Assembly (NCBI GenBank): GCA_016720345.1
Contig: JADKKV010000005.1
Location: 248,001-312,000, forward strand
Direction of reading: 5' to 3'
DNA length: 64,000 nt
Source of the DNA: Thermomonas sp.
GTDB lineage: Bacteria > Pseudomonadota > Gammaproteobacteria > Xanthomonadales > Xanthomonadaceae
This document shows, piece by piece, positions 17,273 through 25,554 of the stretch (within the stretch, counting starts at the first letter, position 1; every line of letters begins with the position of its first letter). The notes under the pieces were generated by a model. That model had not been told where the DNA came from, searched no databases, and worked only from the letters and a program-made list of their open reading frames with translations. The position numbers were made by a program, and so were the translations under genes.

Positions 17273-18507
17273 GCCGCGCCGCCTTGCCGGCACAGCGCCG
17301 GCACGTCGCCGCGGTAGCCCATCGCGCCACCGACCAGCCAACCCTGCAACCAGCCCATCGCGTCACCGGCGAGCAATCCGGCGCTGCGCAGCGGGCGCAG
17401 CAGGGGTGCCGCATTGGAGGTCAGCCTGGCCAGGCCATCGGAAAACGCGAGGGTGCGCTCGCGGTCCTGCACCCGGCGCTGCGCATGGCGGGCAAGCAAT
17501 GCCGGGGCGCCGGGATCGCCGCCATCGGCGATGCATTCGGCCAGGGTCAGGGCATCGCGCAGGCCCAGGTTGAAGCCCTGCGCGCCGAGCGGGTGCAGCG
17601 ACTGCGCGGCATTGCCGACCAGCACCGCGCGCGGCGCGACCAGTTGCGCCGCCACGCAACCGACGATCGGATAGGCGCTGCGCGGGCCGCAGGCGAGGAA
17701 GCGCCCGGCGCGCCAGCCGAAGGCGTCCTGCACGCGCGCGAGGAAGGTGGCATCGTCGAGCGCGGCCACCGCGTCGGCGTGGTCGCGCGCAACCCCGTGC
17801 ACCAACCCGTAGTGGCCATCGCCGCGCGGCAGCAGCGCGGTCGGCCCACTGTCGGTCAGGCGCTCCCAGGCGGTGCCATCGGGCGGCCGCTGGGTGCGCA
17901 GGCGCGCCACCAACAGGGTCTGTGCATAGTCGTGCTCGCGCGCCGAGATGCCGAGTGCGTCGCGCACCGAGCTGCGGCTGCCATCGGCGGCGACCAGCAG
18001 GCGCGTGCGCAGTTCGCGTTCGCCGCCGGCATCGACGATCCGCACCACCCGCTGCGCCGGGTCGGCATCGGCATCGGCCAGGCCGACGAAGCGCGCCGGA
18101 CGGTAGCGGGTCAACCGCGACAGCTGCGACAGGCGCGTTTCCAGTGCCTCGCCGAAATCGCGCGCAACCACGACCTGGCCGAATCGGTCGCGGCCATGCG
18201 CGCGTGCATCCAGCCGGATGCGGCCGAAGTCGCCGGCGCGGCTGACGTGGATGCGCCGGATCGCGCCGGTTGGCGCGGCCAGCAACGGCATCACCCCGAG
18301 CGCACCCAGCGCATTCACGGTGGCCTCGGCGAAGCTCAGGTTGCGCTGGTCGAACACCGCCGGCAACGCGCCCGCGGGGGTGGCCTCGAGCATGCCGACA
18401 TCCAGGCCCTGGGCATCCAGCGCGATCGCCAGGCTGGCGCCGACCAGGCCGCCGCCGACGATCAGCACGTCGTGCAGGGGCATGGTGTCGTTGGGGGTTG
18501 CGGTCAT
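17269..18507 (-). CDS. ubiH: 2-octaprenyl-6-methoxyphenol hydroxylase-like protein
   Basis: 412 residues. FAD loop DVLIVGGGLVGASLAIALDAQG, DG motif VAADGSRSSVRDALGI, and GD motif AVLVGNAAQSLHPLGAQGFNLGLRDALTLAE. In the last motif the usual GDAAH is GNAAQ: the Asp contacting FAD ribose is Asn and the His is Gln. This His-to-Gln change is common in UbiH, so the function is probably retained. The start at 18507 is supported by a TAGCAT box 6 nt upstream, which predicts a leaderless message; an alternative Met is 8 codons inside. Heads the two-gene ubiquinone operon and diverges from the DUF6580 gene. Confidence 0.88.
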   Translation of the reverse strand: MTATPNDTMPLHDVLIVGGGLVGASLAIALDAQGLDVGMLEATPAGALPAVFDQRNLSFAEATVNALGALGVMPLLAAPTGAIRRIHVSRAGDFGRIRLDARAHGRDRFGQVVVARDFGEALETRLSQLSRLTRYRPARFVGLADADADPAQRVVRIVDAGGERELRTRLLVAADGSRSSVRDALGISAREHDYAQTLLVARLRTQRPPDGTAWERLTDSGPTALLPRGDGHYGLVHGVARDHADAVAALDDATFLARVQDAFGWRAGRFLACGPRSAYPIVGCVAAQLVAPRAVLVGNAAQSLHPLGAQGFNLGLRDALTLAECIADGGDPGAPALLARHAQRRVQDRERTLAFSDGLARLTSNAAPLLRPLRSAGLLAGDAMGWLQGWLVGGAMGYRGDVPALCRQGGAA

Positions 18508-18513
18508 TGCGTT

Positions 18514-18519
18514 ATGCTA
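18514..18519 (-). promoter_or_regulatory. Putative -10 box (TAGCAT) for ubiH, leaderless arrangement
   Basis: On the minus strand TAGCAT is followed by AACGCA and then the ubiH ATG. On the plus strand the overlapping TATGCT (18513-18518) could serve the DUF6580 gene, so the two divergent promoters would share the same bases. Confidence 0.45.
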
Positions 18520-18549
18520 ACGGCTCCGCTGTCCGCCGATCGAAACGCC

Positions 18550-19134
18550 ATGAATCGCCCCCTGCTTTCCTCCGGCCCCGACCTGCCCGCCGCGGGCCCG
18601 CTGGCCCTCGCCGCATTGATCTTCATCGCCGCCCTGAGCCGGGTGCTGCCGCACCCGCCGAATTTCTCGCCGATCGAGGCGGTGGCACTGTTCGGCGGCG
18701 CCTATTTCGCCAGCCGCCGCTGGGCGCTGCTGGTGCCACTGGTGGCGATGTTCGCCTCCGACCTGGTGCTGGGCCTGGCCAATGGCGGCATCTACTGGGA
18801 CTACTTCCGCAGCGCCGGCTACCTGCTGGTCTATGCCTGCATCGCGCTGTCCACGGTGCTCGGCTTCGGCCTGCGCGGCAGGGTCAGCGGCAGCCGCGTG
18901 CTGGGCTATTCGCTGGCCGGCTCCATGCTGTTCTTCGTGGTCACCAACTTCGGGGCCTGGCTGTCCGACCCGGCCTACCCGAAGACCATCGCCGGCCTGG
19001 TCGCGGCCTACCTGGCCGGGGTGCCGTTCTTCCAGTGGACGGTGCTGGGCACGCTGGCCTATGCCGCCCTGCTGTTCGGCGGCTTCGAACTGCTGCGCAA
19101 GCACGTGCCCGCGCTGCGGGCGCAGACGGCCTGA
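18550..19134 (+). CDS. DUF6580-type integral membrane protein, candidate solute (cobalamin?) transporter
   Basis: 194 residues with about five or six hydrophobic helices. The N-terminal region contains ALSRVLPHPPNFSPIEAVALFGGAYFASRRWALLVPL, the conserved HPPNFSPIEAxALFGGAYF signature typical of this family of putative transport proteins. The size and six-helix layout recall the S components of ECF vitamin transporters. It is followed 9 nt later by a PduO-type cobalamin adenosyltransferase, and solitary S-component-like proteins (BtuM) are known beside such genes. A single Cys at about position 97 sits in a membrane helix. Cobalamin or a precursor as substrate is therefore a reasonable but unproven idea. 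No cobalamin riboswitch is visible in the short upstream gap. Confidence 0.75.
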   Translation: MNRPLLSSGPDLPAAGPLALAALIFIAALSRVLPHPPNFSPIEAVALFGGAYFASRRWALLVPLVAMFASDLVLGLANGGIYWDYFRSAGYLLVYACIALSTVLGFGLRGRVSGSRVLGYSLAGSMLFFVVTNFGAWLSDPAYPKTIAGLVAAYLAGVPFFQWTVLGTLAYAALLFGGFELLRKHVPALRAQTA

Positions 19135-19143
19135 CCCGCGGCG

Positions 19144-19695
19144 ATGGGCAACCGCCTGTCGAAGATCTACACCAGGACCGGCGACGACGGCACCACCGGC
19201 CTCGGCGACGGCACCCGCGTGGCCAAGGATTCGGCGCGGGTCAACGCCTATGGCACGGTTGACGAGGCCAATTCCTGCATCGGCGTGCTGCTCGCCGGCG
19301 AAGTGCCGGATGACGTGCGCGCGCTGCTGACCCGGATCCAGCACCAGCTGTTCGACCTTGGCGGCGAGTTGTGCATTCCCGGGCATGCGGCGATCTTCGA
19401 TGCCGACATCGATGCGCTGGAGGCAAGGCTCGACCACTACAACGAAGGGCTGCCGGTGCTGAAGGAGTTCATCCTGCCCGGCGGCGGCGAGGCGGCGGCG
19501 CGTTGCCACGTCGCCCGCACCGTGGTGCGCCGCGCAGAGCGCGATACCGTCACCCTCTCCCGCCACGACGCGGTGCGGCCGCAGGCGATCCGCTACCTCA
19601 ACCGGTTGTCGGACCTGCTGTTCGTGCTGTCGCGGGTGCTTGCACGCGCCGGCGGGCACGGCGAGGTGCTGTGGGAACACGACCGCCGCCGATGA
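19144..19695 (+). CDS. Cob(I)alamin (corrinoid) adenosyltransferase, PduO type
   Basis: 183 residues. Transfers the adenosyl group of ATP to cob(I)alamin or cobyrinate diamide, forming coenzyme B12. The ATP-binding N-terminus KIYTRTGDDGTTGLGDGTRVAKD is diagnostic of the PduO family. VNAYGTVDEANSCIGV, LFDLGGELCIPG, LKEFILPGGG and CHVARTVVRRAERDTVTL are all conserved, with the last carrying the catalytic Arg. Probably forms an operon with the upstream DUF6580 gene, linking import to activation of the corrinoid. Confidence 0.93.
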   Translation: MGNRLSKIYTRTGDDGTTGLGDGTRVAKDSARVNAYGTVDEANSCIGVLLAGEVPDDVRALLTRIQHQLFDLGGELCIPGHAAIFDADIDALEARLDHYNEGLPVLKEFILPGGGEAAARCHVARTVVRRAERDTVTLSRHDAVRPQAIRYLNRLSDLLFVLSRVLARAGGHGEVLWEHDRRR

Positions 19696-19702
19696 GCCGC
19701 GC

Positions 19703-20620
19703 TTGAGCCTGCGCATCTACACCCATCCCGCCTGCCTGTGGCACGACACCGGCCCCGAGCACGCGGAGCGACCTGAGCGCCTGCGCAGCGTGATCGATGC
19801 GCTGATCGCCGCCTTCCCCGAACTCGACTGGCGCGAGGCGCCGCGGGCCAGCCGTGGCCAGTTGCTGCGCGCGCACGCGCCGGACCTGCTGCAGGCGGTG
19901 CTGGAGACCAATCCGCGCGAGCGCATGCTGCTTGATCCGGACACGGTGCTGTCGCCGGCCTCGGCGGAAGCGGCGCTGCGCGCCGCCGGCGCCGGCGTGG
20001 CGGCAGTGGATGCGGTGCTGGGCGACACCACCACCCGTGCCTTCTGCGCGGTCCGCCCGCCCGGGCACCACGCCACCCACGATGTCGCGATGGGGTTCTG
20101 CCTGTTCAACAGCATCGCGGTGGCGGCGTTGCATGCGCTGGATGCGCACGGGCTGGAGCGGGTGGCGGTGGTCGACTTCGACGTCCACCACGGCAACGGC
20201 ACCCAGGCGATCTTCGAGCGCGATCCGCGGGTGCTGTACGCCAGCTCGCACCAGTGGCCGCTGTATCCGGACAGTGGCGCGCGCTCGGAAACCGGCGTCG
20301 GCAACATCTTCAATGCGCCGCTGCCGCCGGAAACGGATGGCGCGCGGTTCCGCGCCGCGTGGTCGGGCAGCCTGCTGCCGGCGATCGATGCGTTCAGGCC
20401 GCAACTGCTGCTGGTGTCGGCCGGGTTCGACGCCCACCGCCGCGATCCGCTCGCGGAATTGCGGCTGGAGGCGGGCGACTTCGGCTGGATCGCCCGCGAG
20501 CTGGTGCAACTGGCGAACCGCCACTGCCGCGGGCGCATCGTGTCGATGCTGGAGGGCGGCTACGACCTCGAGGCACTGGCCGAGTCCAGCGTCGCCCACG
20601 TGCGCGAGTTGCTGGCCTGA
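19703..20620 (+). CDS. Histone deacetylase-like (acetylpolyamine/AcuC-type) hydrolase
   Basis: 305 residues from a TTG start that lies 7 nt after the preceding stop; no in-frame ATG is better placed. Zinc hydrolase of the arginase/deacetylase fold. Visible active-site features are RPPGHHATHDVAMGFCLFN (His pair), VVDFDVHHGNGTQAIF (Zn-binding Asp and His) and VSAGFDAHRRDPL (second Zn-binding Asp), followed by SMLEGGYDLEAL. Bacterial members deacetylate acetylpolyamines or other small acetylated amines; the substrate here is not known. Confidence 0.9.
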   Translation: MSLRIYTHPACLWHDTGPEHAERPERLRSVIDALIAAFPELDWREAPRASRGQLLRAHAPDLLQAVLETNPRERMLLDPDTVLSPASAEAALRAAGAGVAAVDAVLGDTTTRAFCAVRPPGHHATHDVAMGFCLFNSIAVAALHALDAHGLERVAVVDFDVHHGNGTQAIFERDPRVLYASSHQWPLYPDSGARSETGVGNIFNAPLPPETDGARFRAAWSGSLLPAIDAFRPQLLLVSAGFDAHRRDPLAELRLEAGDFGWIARELVQLANRHCRGRIVSMLEGGYDLEALAESSVAHVRELLA

Positions 20621-20790
20621 TCAGGCGCCGGCAGCGTCCACCAAGAACACCAACGAAGCCGAGTTGACGCAATAGCGCCGCCCGGTCGGTGCCGGCCCGT
20701 CGGCGGACCGCGGCAGGCCGCGAACTGCTGCGGATCCAGGCGCTGGCGCCATTCGCCTTCGGACTGCGGCAGGGCGCTGGCGGGCGGGTC
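20621..20790 (-). pseudogene. msrB: Remnant of methionine sulfoxide reductase B with its core deleted
   Basis: Two separate pieces of MsrB can be read on the minus strand in different frames. The N-terminal piece, at about 20710-20772, reads LPQSEGEWRQRLDPQQFAACR, the usual start of the MsrB domain. The C-terminal piece, 20621-20704, reads DGPAPTGRRYCVNSASL and ends at TGA 20621-20623, matching the end of MsrB including its catalytic-Cys motif RYCxNSASL. The ~85 residues between them in intact MsrB, including the zinc CxxC pairs, are missing and the frame shifts at the junction. This is a decayed gene, not a sequencing frameshift alone. Confidence 0.75.
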
Positions 20791-20924
20791 CTGGCCGGGC
20801 TTCGCGGGTTCCCCGGGATTCGGCCGGGCCAGCCTTGACCCGGGCGGGCCAGGGCGCTTCGCGGTTTGCCCGCACCGCGCCGTTCCGGCAAGCTAGCCGT
20901 TGGATCCTGTCATCTGGATTGTCC

Positions 20925-23222
20925 GTGCGCCCAGCCCTGCGCCTGCTGCCGTTGTCCCTGTGCATCGCCGTCTCCCTCAACGCCCGTGCCGGCGACGACA
21001 TGCCGCAGAACTGGAGCCTGTGCCCGGTGCAGGACGTGGTGAAGCCGTTCGCGGAGGCGCAGGCCGCCCCGGAAGGCATCGGCATCGACAACACCGAGCA
21101 GGCCACCGACATCGAGGGCGATGCGCTGACCGGCACCGAGGAAAACCCGGTGTTCAACGGCAACGTGACCCTGCGCCGCGGCGACCAGTTCATGGGCGCG
21201 GACCAGCTGACCTACGACAAGGGCCAGGAGCACTACACCGCCGAGGGCAGCATCCGCTACCAGGGCTCCGGCCTGCGCATGACCGCAGCGCGCGCCGAGG
21301 GCGACCAGGCCAAGGACGTCCACACAATCCATGACCTCGACTACCAGTTGCTGGCGAATCGCGGCAACGGCGGCGCCGAGCGCGTGACCCTGACCGGCGA
21401 CATCGGCTCGCTGCATGGCGCAACCTATTCCACCTGCGCGCCGGACGCCCGCCATTGGGAACTGCGCGCGAACCGGATCGACATCGATACCGAGAAGGGC
21501 ATGGCGGTCGCCCGCGGCGCCACCCTGCGGGTCGGCCAGGTGCCGATCATCTACCTGCCCTGGTTCATGTTCCCGACCGACGAGCGCCGCCGCACCGGGC
21601 TGTTGTTCCCGTCGGTCTCCAATTCCAGCCGCAACGGCCTTGACTGGAAGCAGCCGATCTACCTCAACCTGGCCCCGAACTACGATGCCACCCTCAACCC
21701 GCGGCTGATGACCAACCGCGGCGTGCAGCTGGGCGCGCAGTTCCGCTACCTGGTCGAGGGCGGCGCCGGCGTCGTCGATGGCACCTGGATGCCGGACGAC
21801 GACCTGCGCGACAGCGACCGCAGCATGATCAGGTACGGCGCGTTCCAGAACGTCAACCGCAACTGGCAGGCGCGCGCCAACCTGAACTGGATCAGCGACT
21901 CCCGCTATTACGAAGACTTCAGCAGCAGCCTCGACGGCCTCTCGCAGTCCACTTCGTTCAGCGAGATCGGCGTGTACGGCCGCGGCCACGGCTGGGAGGC
22001 CGGCATCACCTCCGACTATTGGCAACTGGCCGACTTCACCCTGACCGAGGCGGACCTGCCGTACAACCGGGTGCCGCGGGCCTACGTCCATTGGGAACGC
22101 GGCCTCGGCCTGCACTTCGTCGGCGGCGTCGATGCCGAGATGGTGCGGTTCCGGCACCCGCTGTTCGACGCCGGTTCGCGCCTGGACGTGAAGCCCTGGA
22201 TCAGCCTGCCGCTGGAGGGCGACAGCTGGTTCGTCAAGCCAACCGCGGCGTTCCGCCACACCTCCTACGAGCTCGATGAGAGCCTGACCGCGAGCCGTTC
22301 GCGCTCGCGCAGCCAGCCGATCTTCAGCCTCGACAGCGGCCTCTTCTTCGACCGCGACACCCGGGTCAAGGGCAAGGACTACCTGCAGACGATCGAACCG
22401 CGCCTGTACTACCTGCACGTGCCCTACGCCTACCAGGACGACATGCCGCTGTTCGACACCCAGCCGCTGACCTTCAGCTGGGGCCAGCTGTTCCGCGACA
22501 ACCGCTATTCCGGCGCCGACCGCCAGGCCGACGCCAACCAGCTCACGCTGGCGCTGAGCACCCGCATGATCCGCCAGTCGGATGGCCGCGAGCGTTTCTC
22601 CGCCAGCCTCGGCCAGATCCGCTACTTCGACGAATCGCGGGTGAGCATCCCGGGCGAGCCGGTCACCGAAAAGGGCCGTTCGGCGTGGGTGGCGGATGCC
22701 AACTACGCACCGACCGACCGCTGGACCTTCGGCGCCTCCTACCAGTGGGACCCGAAATTCAACCGCACCGACCTGGCCAGCATCCGCGCCCGCTACCTGC
22801 TGCCGGACGATGGCGTGTTCAACCTCGGCTACCGCTATCGCCGCTCGCTGCTGGAACAGGCGGATGTTTCCTTCCTGTACCCGATCAACCCGACCTGGAG
22901 CGTCGTCGGCCGCTACTACTACTCGATGTACGACAGCAAGGCACTGGAAACGATTGCCGGGCTGCAATGGGACAGCTGTTGTGTCGCCGTTCGGCTTGTG
23001 GCGCGCCGCTACGTGCACAATCGCGCCGGCGACCTCAGCAATTCGGTCCTGCTTGAAATCGAACTGAAGGGGCTCGGCTCGGCCGGCCAGGACACCCGTC
23101 GCGCCTTGCGCCGGGCCATCCTCGGCTACAATCGGGACGACCTCTACCTGGTGCCGCCGCAGACCGCCACGGGCCAGCCCACCCCGCCCGCCATCGACAC
23201 GGTTAACGACGCCAGCCCATGA
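20925..23222 (+). CDS. lptD: LPS-assembly protein LptD (outer membrane)
   Basis: 765 residues from a GTG start; TTG at 20919 is an alternative. Forms the outer-membrane barrel that, with LptE, inserts lipopolysaccharide. A signal peptide (LRLLPLSLCIAVSLNARA) is followed by an N-terminal OstA/LptA-like beta-jellyroll (~residues 60-190) with VFNGNVTLRRGDQFMGADQLTYDK. A long C-terminal barrel ends in aromatic strands. Cys pairs needed for the inter-domain disulfides in E. coli LptD have counterparts: WSLCPV near the N-terminus, YSTCAPD, and adjacent Cys-Cys in WDSCCVAV. It overlaps surA by 4 bp (ATGA), so barrel and chaperone are coupled. Confidence 0.95.
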   Translation: MRPALRLLPLSLCIAVSLNARAGDDMPQNWSLCPVQDVVKPFAEAQAAPEGIGIDNTEQATDIEGDALTGTEENPVFNGNVTLRRGDQFMGADQLTYDKGQEHYTAEGSIRYQGSGLRMTAARAEGDQAKDVHTIHDLDYQLLANRGNGGAERVTLTGDIGSLHGATYSTCAPDARHWELRANRIDIDTEKGMAVARGATLRVGQVPIIYLPWFMFPTDERRRTGLLFPSVSNSSRNGLDWKQPIYLNLAPNYDATLNPRLMTNRGVQLGAQFRYLVEGGAGVVDGTWMPDDDLRDSDRSMIRYGAFQNVNRNWQARANLNWISDSRYYEDFSSSLDGLSQSTSFSEIGVYGRGHGWEAGITSDYWQLADFTLTEADLPYNRVPRAYVHWERGLGLHFVGGVDAEMVRFRHPLFDAGSRLDVKPWISLPLEGDSWFVKPTAAFRHTSYELDESLTASRSRSRSQPIFSLDSGLFFDRDTRVKGKDYLQTIEPRLYYLHVPYAYQDDMPLFDTQPLTFSWGQLFRDNRYSGADRQADANQLTLALSTRMIRQSDGRERFSASLGQIRYFDESRVSIPGEPVTEKGRSAWVADANYAPTDRWTFGASYQWDPKFNRTDLASIRARYLLPDDGVFNLGYRYRRSLLEQADVSFLYPINPTWSVVGRYYYSMYDSKALETIAGLQWDSCCVAVRLVARRYVHNRAGDLSNSVLLEIELKGLGSAGQDTRRALRRAILGYNRDDLYLVPPQTATGQPTPPAIDTVNDASP

Positions 23223-24565
23223 CACTAGCCCCCACCCGCTCCCTGCTCGCCATCGCCCTCGCCGGCCTGCTGTTCGCCGCAGGCGCGCATGCGCAGAGTT
23301 ACGCCGGCACCGCGCCGGTCGACCGCATCGCCGCGGTGGTGAACGAGGACGTGATCCTGCGCAGCGAGCTGGACCGCGCGGTCGCCAACATCCGCGCGCA
23401 GTACGCCGGCAAGGAAGCCCAGTTGCCGCCGCAGGACGTGCTGGAACGGCAGGTGCTGGAGCGCCTGGTGCTGATGCGCCTGCAGCTCGCGCGCGCCACC
23501 GATTCCGGCATCACCGCCAGTGACGAGGACCTCGAGCGCGCGGTGCAGGGCGTCGCCGAACAGAACGGCATGAGCGTGGACCAGTTGCGTGCGCGGATCA
23601 GCCAGGACGGCATGTCCTTCACCGAGTTCCGCAACAACCTGCGCGATGAAATCGTCACCCAGAAGCTCCGCCAGAGCTTCGCCCAGGGCCGGATCAACGT
23701 CAGCGAGGCCGAAGTGGATTCGGCGATGACCGCCGCGGCGGCCTCCATCAGCCAGCAGTTCCGCCTGGCGCACATCCTGGTCGGCACCCCGGACGGCGCG
23801 TCCGCCGAACAGCTTGCCACCGCGCAGAAGAAGATCGAAGGGGTCAAGGGCCTGATCGACAAGGGCGAGATGTCCTTCGCCGCCGCCGCCGTGCGCTATT
23901 CGGACAGCCCGAATGCGCTGGAGGGCGGCGACCTCGGCTGGCGCGGCCTCAACGAGATCCCGCCGGCCTTCGCGCAGACCATCCAGCAGATGCAGCCCGG
24001 CCAGGTGATCGGCCCGATCCGCGGCGCCAGCGGATTCCAGCTGCTGCAGCTGGTCGAGACCCGCAGCCAGGCCGCGGGCGGCGGCGAGCAGGTCACCCAG
24101 TTCTCCGCCCGCCAGATCCTGGTCAAGGTCGACGACACGACCGACGACGCGGCCGCCAAGGCGGAAGCCGAGACCCTGGCCGCACGCATCGCTGGTGGCG
24201 CAGATTTCGCCAAGCTGGCATCCGAATCCTCCGACGACGATGCGACCAAGCGCCGCGGCGGCGATCTCGGCTGGTTCGGCGCAGACACCTACGGCAATGC
24301 GTTCGGCATGCAGGTCGCCGCGCTCTCCGACGGCCAGACCTCGGCCCCGTTCAAGACCGATGCCGGCTGGGTGCTGGTGCAACGCACCTCCAGCCGCCAG
24401 GTCATGGCCGGCAGCGACAGCCTGCGCGCGCAGGTGCGGGAGACCATCGGCCGCCGCAAGCTGGAGGACGAGTGGAACCGCTGGACGCGCGAGATGCGCG
24501 GCGAAGCCTTCGTCGACGTGCGCGGACTCGACGGCGCGGCCGCCAATCCCGCTACCGGCGGCTGA
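23219..24565 (+). CDS. surA: Periplasmic chaperone and peptidyl-prolyl isomerase SurA
   Basis: 448 residues. Signal peptide LLAIALAGLLFAAGAHA, then the SurA N-terminal chaperone domain beginning VDRIAAVVNEDVILRSELD. Two parvulin domains follow: one around residues 180-285 (FRLAHILVGTPDGA ... GGDLGWRGLNEIPPAF) and one around 295-400 (FSARQILVKVDD ... RGGDLGWFGADTYGNAF). SurA escorts outer-membrane proteins, including LptD, whose gene overlaps its start. Confidence 0.96.
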   Translation: MTLAPTRSLLAIALAGLLFAAGAHAQSYAGTAPVDRIAAVVNEDVILRSELDRAVANIRAQYAGKEAQLPPQDVLERQVLERLVLMRLQLARATDSGITASDEDLERAVQGVAEQNGMSVDQLRARISQDGMSFTEFRNNLRDEIVTQKLRQSFAQGRINVSEAEVDSAMTAAAASISQQFRLAHILVGTPDGASAEQLATAQKKIEGVKGLIDKGEMSFAAAAVRYSDSPNALEGGDLGWRGLNEIPPAFAQTIQQMQPGQVIGPIRGASGFQLLQLVETRSQAAGGGEQVTQFSARQILVKVDDTTDDAAAKAEAETLAARIAGGADFAKLASESSDDDATKRRGGDLGWFGADTYGNAFGMQVAALSDGQTSAPFKTDAGWVLVQRTSSRQVMAGSDSLRAQVRETIGRRKLEDEWNRWTREMRGEAFVDVRGLDGAAANPATGG

Positions 24566-24579
24566 GCGCGCCCCCGCAG

Positions 24580-25554
24580 ATGCGCCCGCGGCTCGCGCTG
24601 GTGCCGGGCGAACCGGCGGGGATCGGCCCGGAGCTGGTGGTCCGCGCGCTTCGGCAGGAGTTCGACGCCGAACTGGTGGTCTTCGGTGATGCCGCCGCGC
24701 TCCAGCGTGCCGCACGCGCACTGTCGCTGCCGCTGGAACTGCATCGCGCCGGTGAAGCGCCGGCGTCGCCGCGCAGCACCGGGATCGTCGACATCCCGCA
24801 CCCGATGGCGGCCGCGTTCGGCACTCCCGAACCCGCGAACGCAGCCTCGGTCGTGCAGGCGCTGCTGGCGGCGGCGCAGGCCTGCGTCGAGGGCACTTGC
24901 CACGGCATCGTCACCGGTCCGGTGCACAAGGCCGCGATCAACGACGGCGGCATCGCCTTCACCGGCACCACCGGCCTGCTGGCCGCGCACGCCGGCCGCG
25001 AGGTGGTGATGATGCTGGCCAACGACATCGTCCGGGTCGCCCTGCTGACCGTGCACCTGCCGCTGCGCGCGGTCGCCGACGCGGTCACGCCGGCGGCGCT
25101 GGCGACCACCTTGCGCATCGTCGATGCAGCGCTGCGTGGCGACTTCGGCATCGCCGAGCCCACCATCGCCGTGCTCGGCCTGAACCCGCACGCCGGCGAA
25201 GCCGGGCACCTCGGGCGCGAGGAACTGGACATCATCGAGCCCACGCTGCAGCGCCTGCGCGGCGAGGGCTTGCGCCTGGCCGGCCCGCTGCCGGCGGACA
25301 CCGCGTTCCTGCCCGGGAAGCTGCGCGGCTTCGACGCGGTGCTGGCGATGTACCACGACCAGGGCCTGCCGGTGCTGAAGTACAGCGATTTCGCCCACGC
25401 AGTGAACATCAGCCTGGGCCTGCCCTACCCGCGGGTGGCGGTCGACCACGGCACCGCGCTGGAACTGGCCGGCACCGGCATGGCCGACCCGTCCAGCCTG
25501 CTCGCCGCGATCAACGCCTGTGCGCGCTTCGCACGCAACCGGATGCACGCATGA
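24580..25554 (+). CDS. pdxA: 4-hydroxythreonine-4-phosphate dehydrogenase
   Basis: 324 residues from the ATG at 24580. Oxidises 4-phosphohydroxythreonine in pyridoxal 5'-phosphate biosynthesis, using NAD and a divalent metal. Diagnostic segments are LVPGEPAGIGPELV, GIVTGPVHKAAIND, FTGTTGLLAAHAG (metal His), GLNPHAGEAGHLGREE and MYHDQGLPVLKY (metal His). VNISLGLPYPRVAVDHGTALELAG closes the family pattern. It starts 14 nt after surA and its end overlaps rsmA by 4 bp, as in the conserved surA-pdxA-rsmA order. Confidence 0.95.
   Translation: MRPRLALVPGEPAGIGPELVVRALRQEFDAELVVFGDAAALQRAARALSLPLELHRAGEAPASPRSTGIVDIPHPMAAAFGTPEPANAASVVQALLAAAQACVEGTCHGIVTGPVHKAAINDGGIAFTGTTGLLAAHAGREVVMMLANDIVRVALLTVHLPLRAVADAVTPAALATTLRIVDAALRGDFGIAEPTIAVLGLNPHAGEAGHLGREELDIIEPTLQRLRGEGLRLAGPLPADTAFLPGKLRGFDAVLAMYHDQGLPVLKYSDFAHAVNISLGLPYPRVAVDHGTALELAGTGMADPSSLLAAINACARFARNRMHA

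Noticed and set aside
18508-18549. Cobalamin riboswitch before the DUF6580 gene
   Set aside because: The gap is only 42 bp and lacks a B12-box; too short for such a riboswitch.
20910-23225. 771-codon minus-strand frame opposite lptD
   Set aside because: No domain or plausible start; lptD on the plus strand is fully supported.
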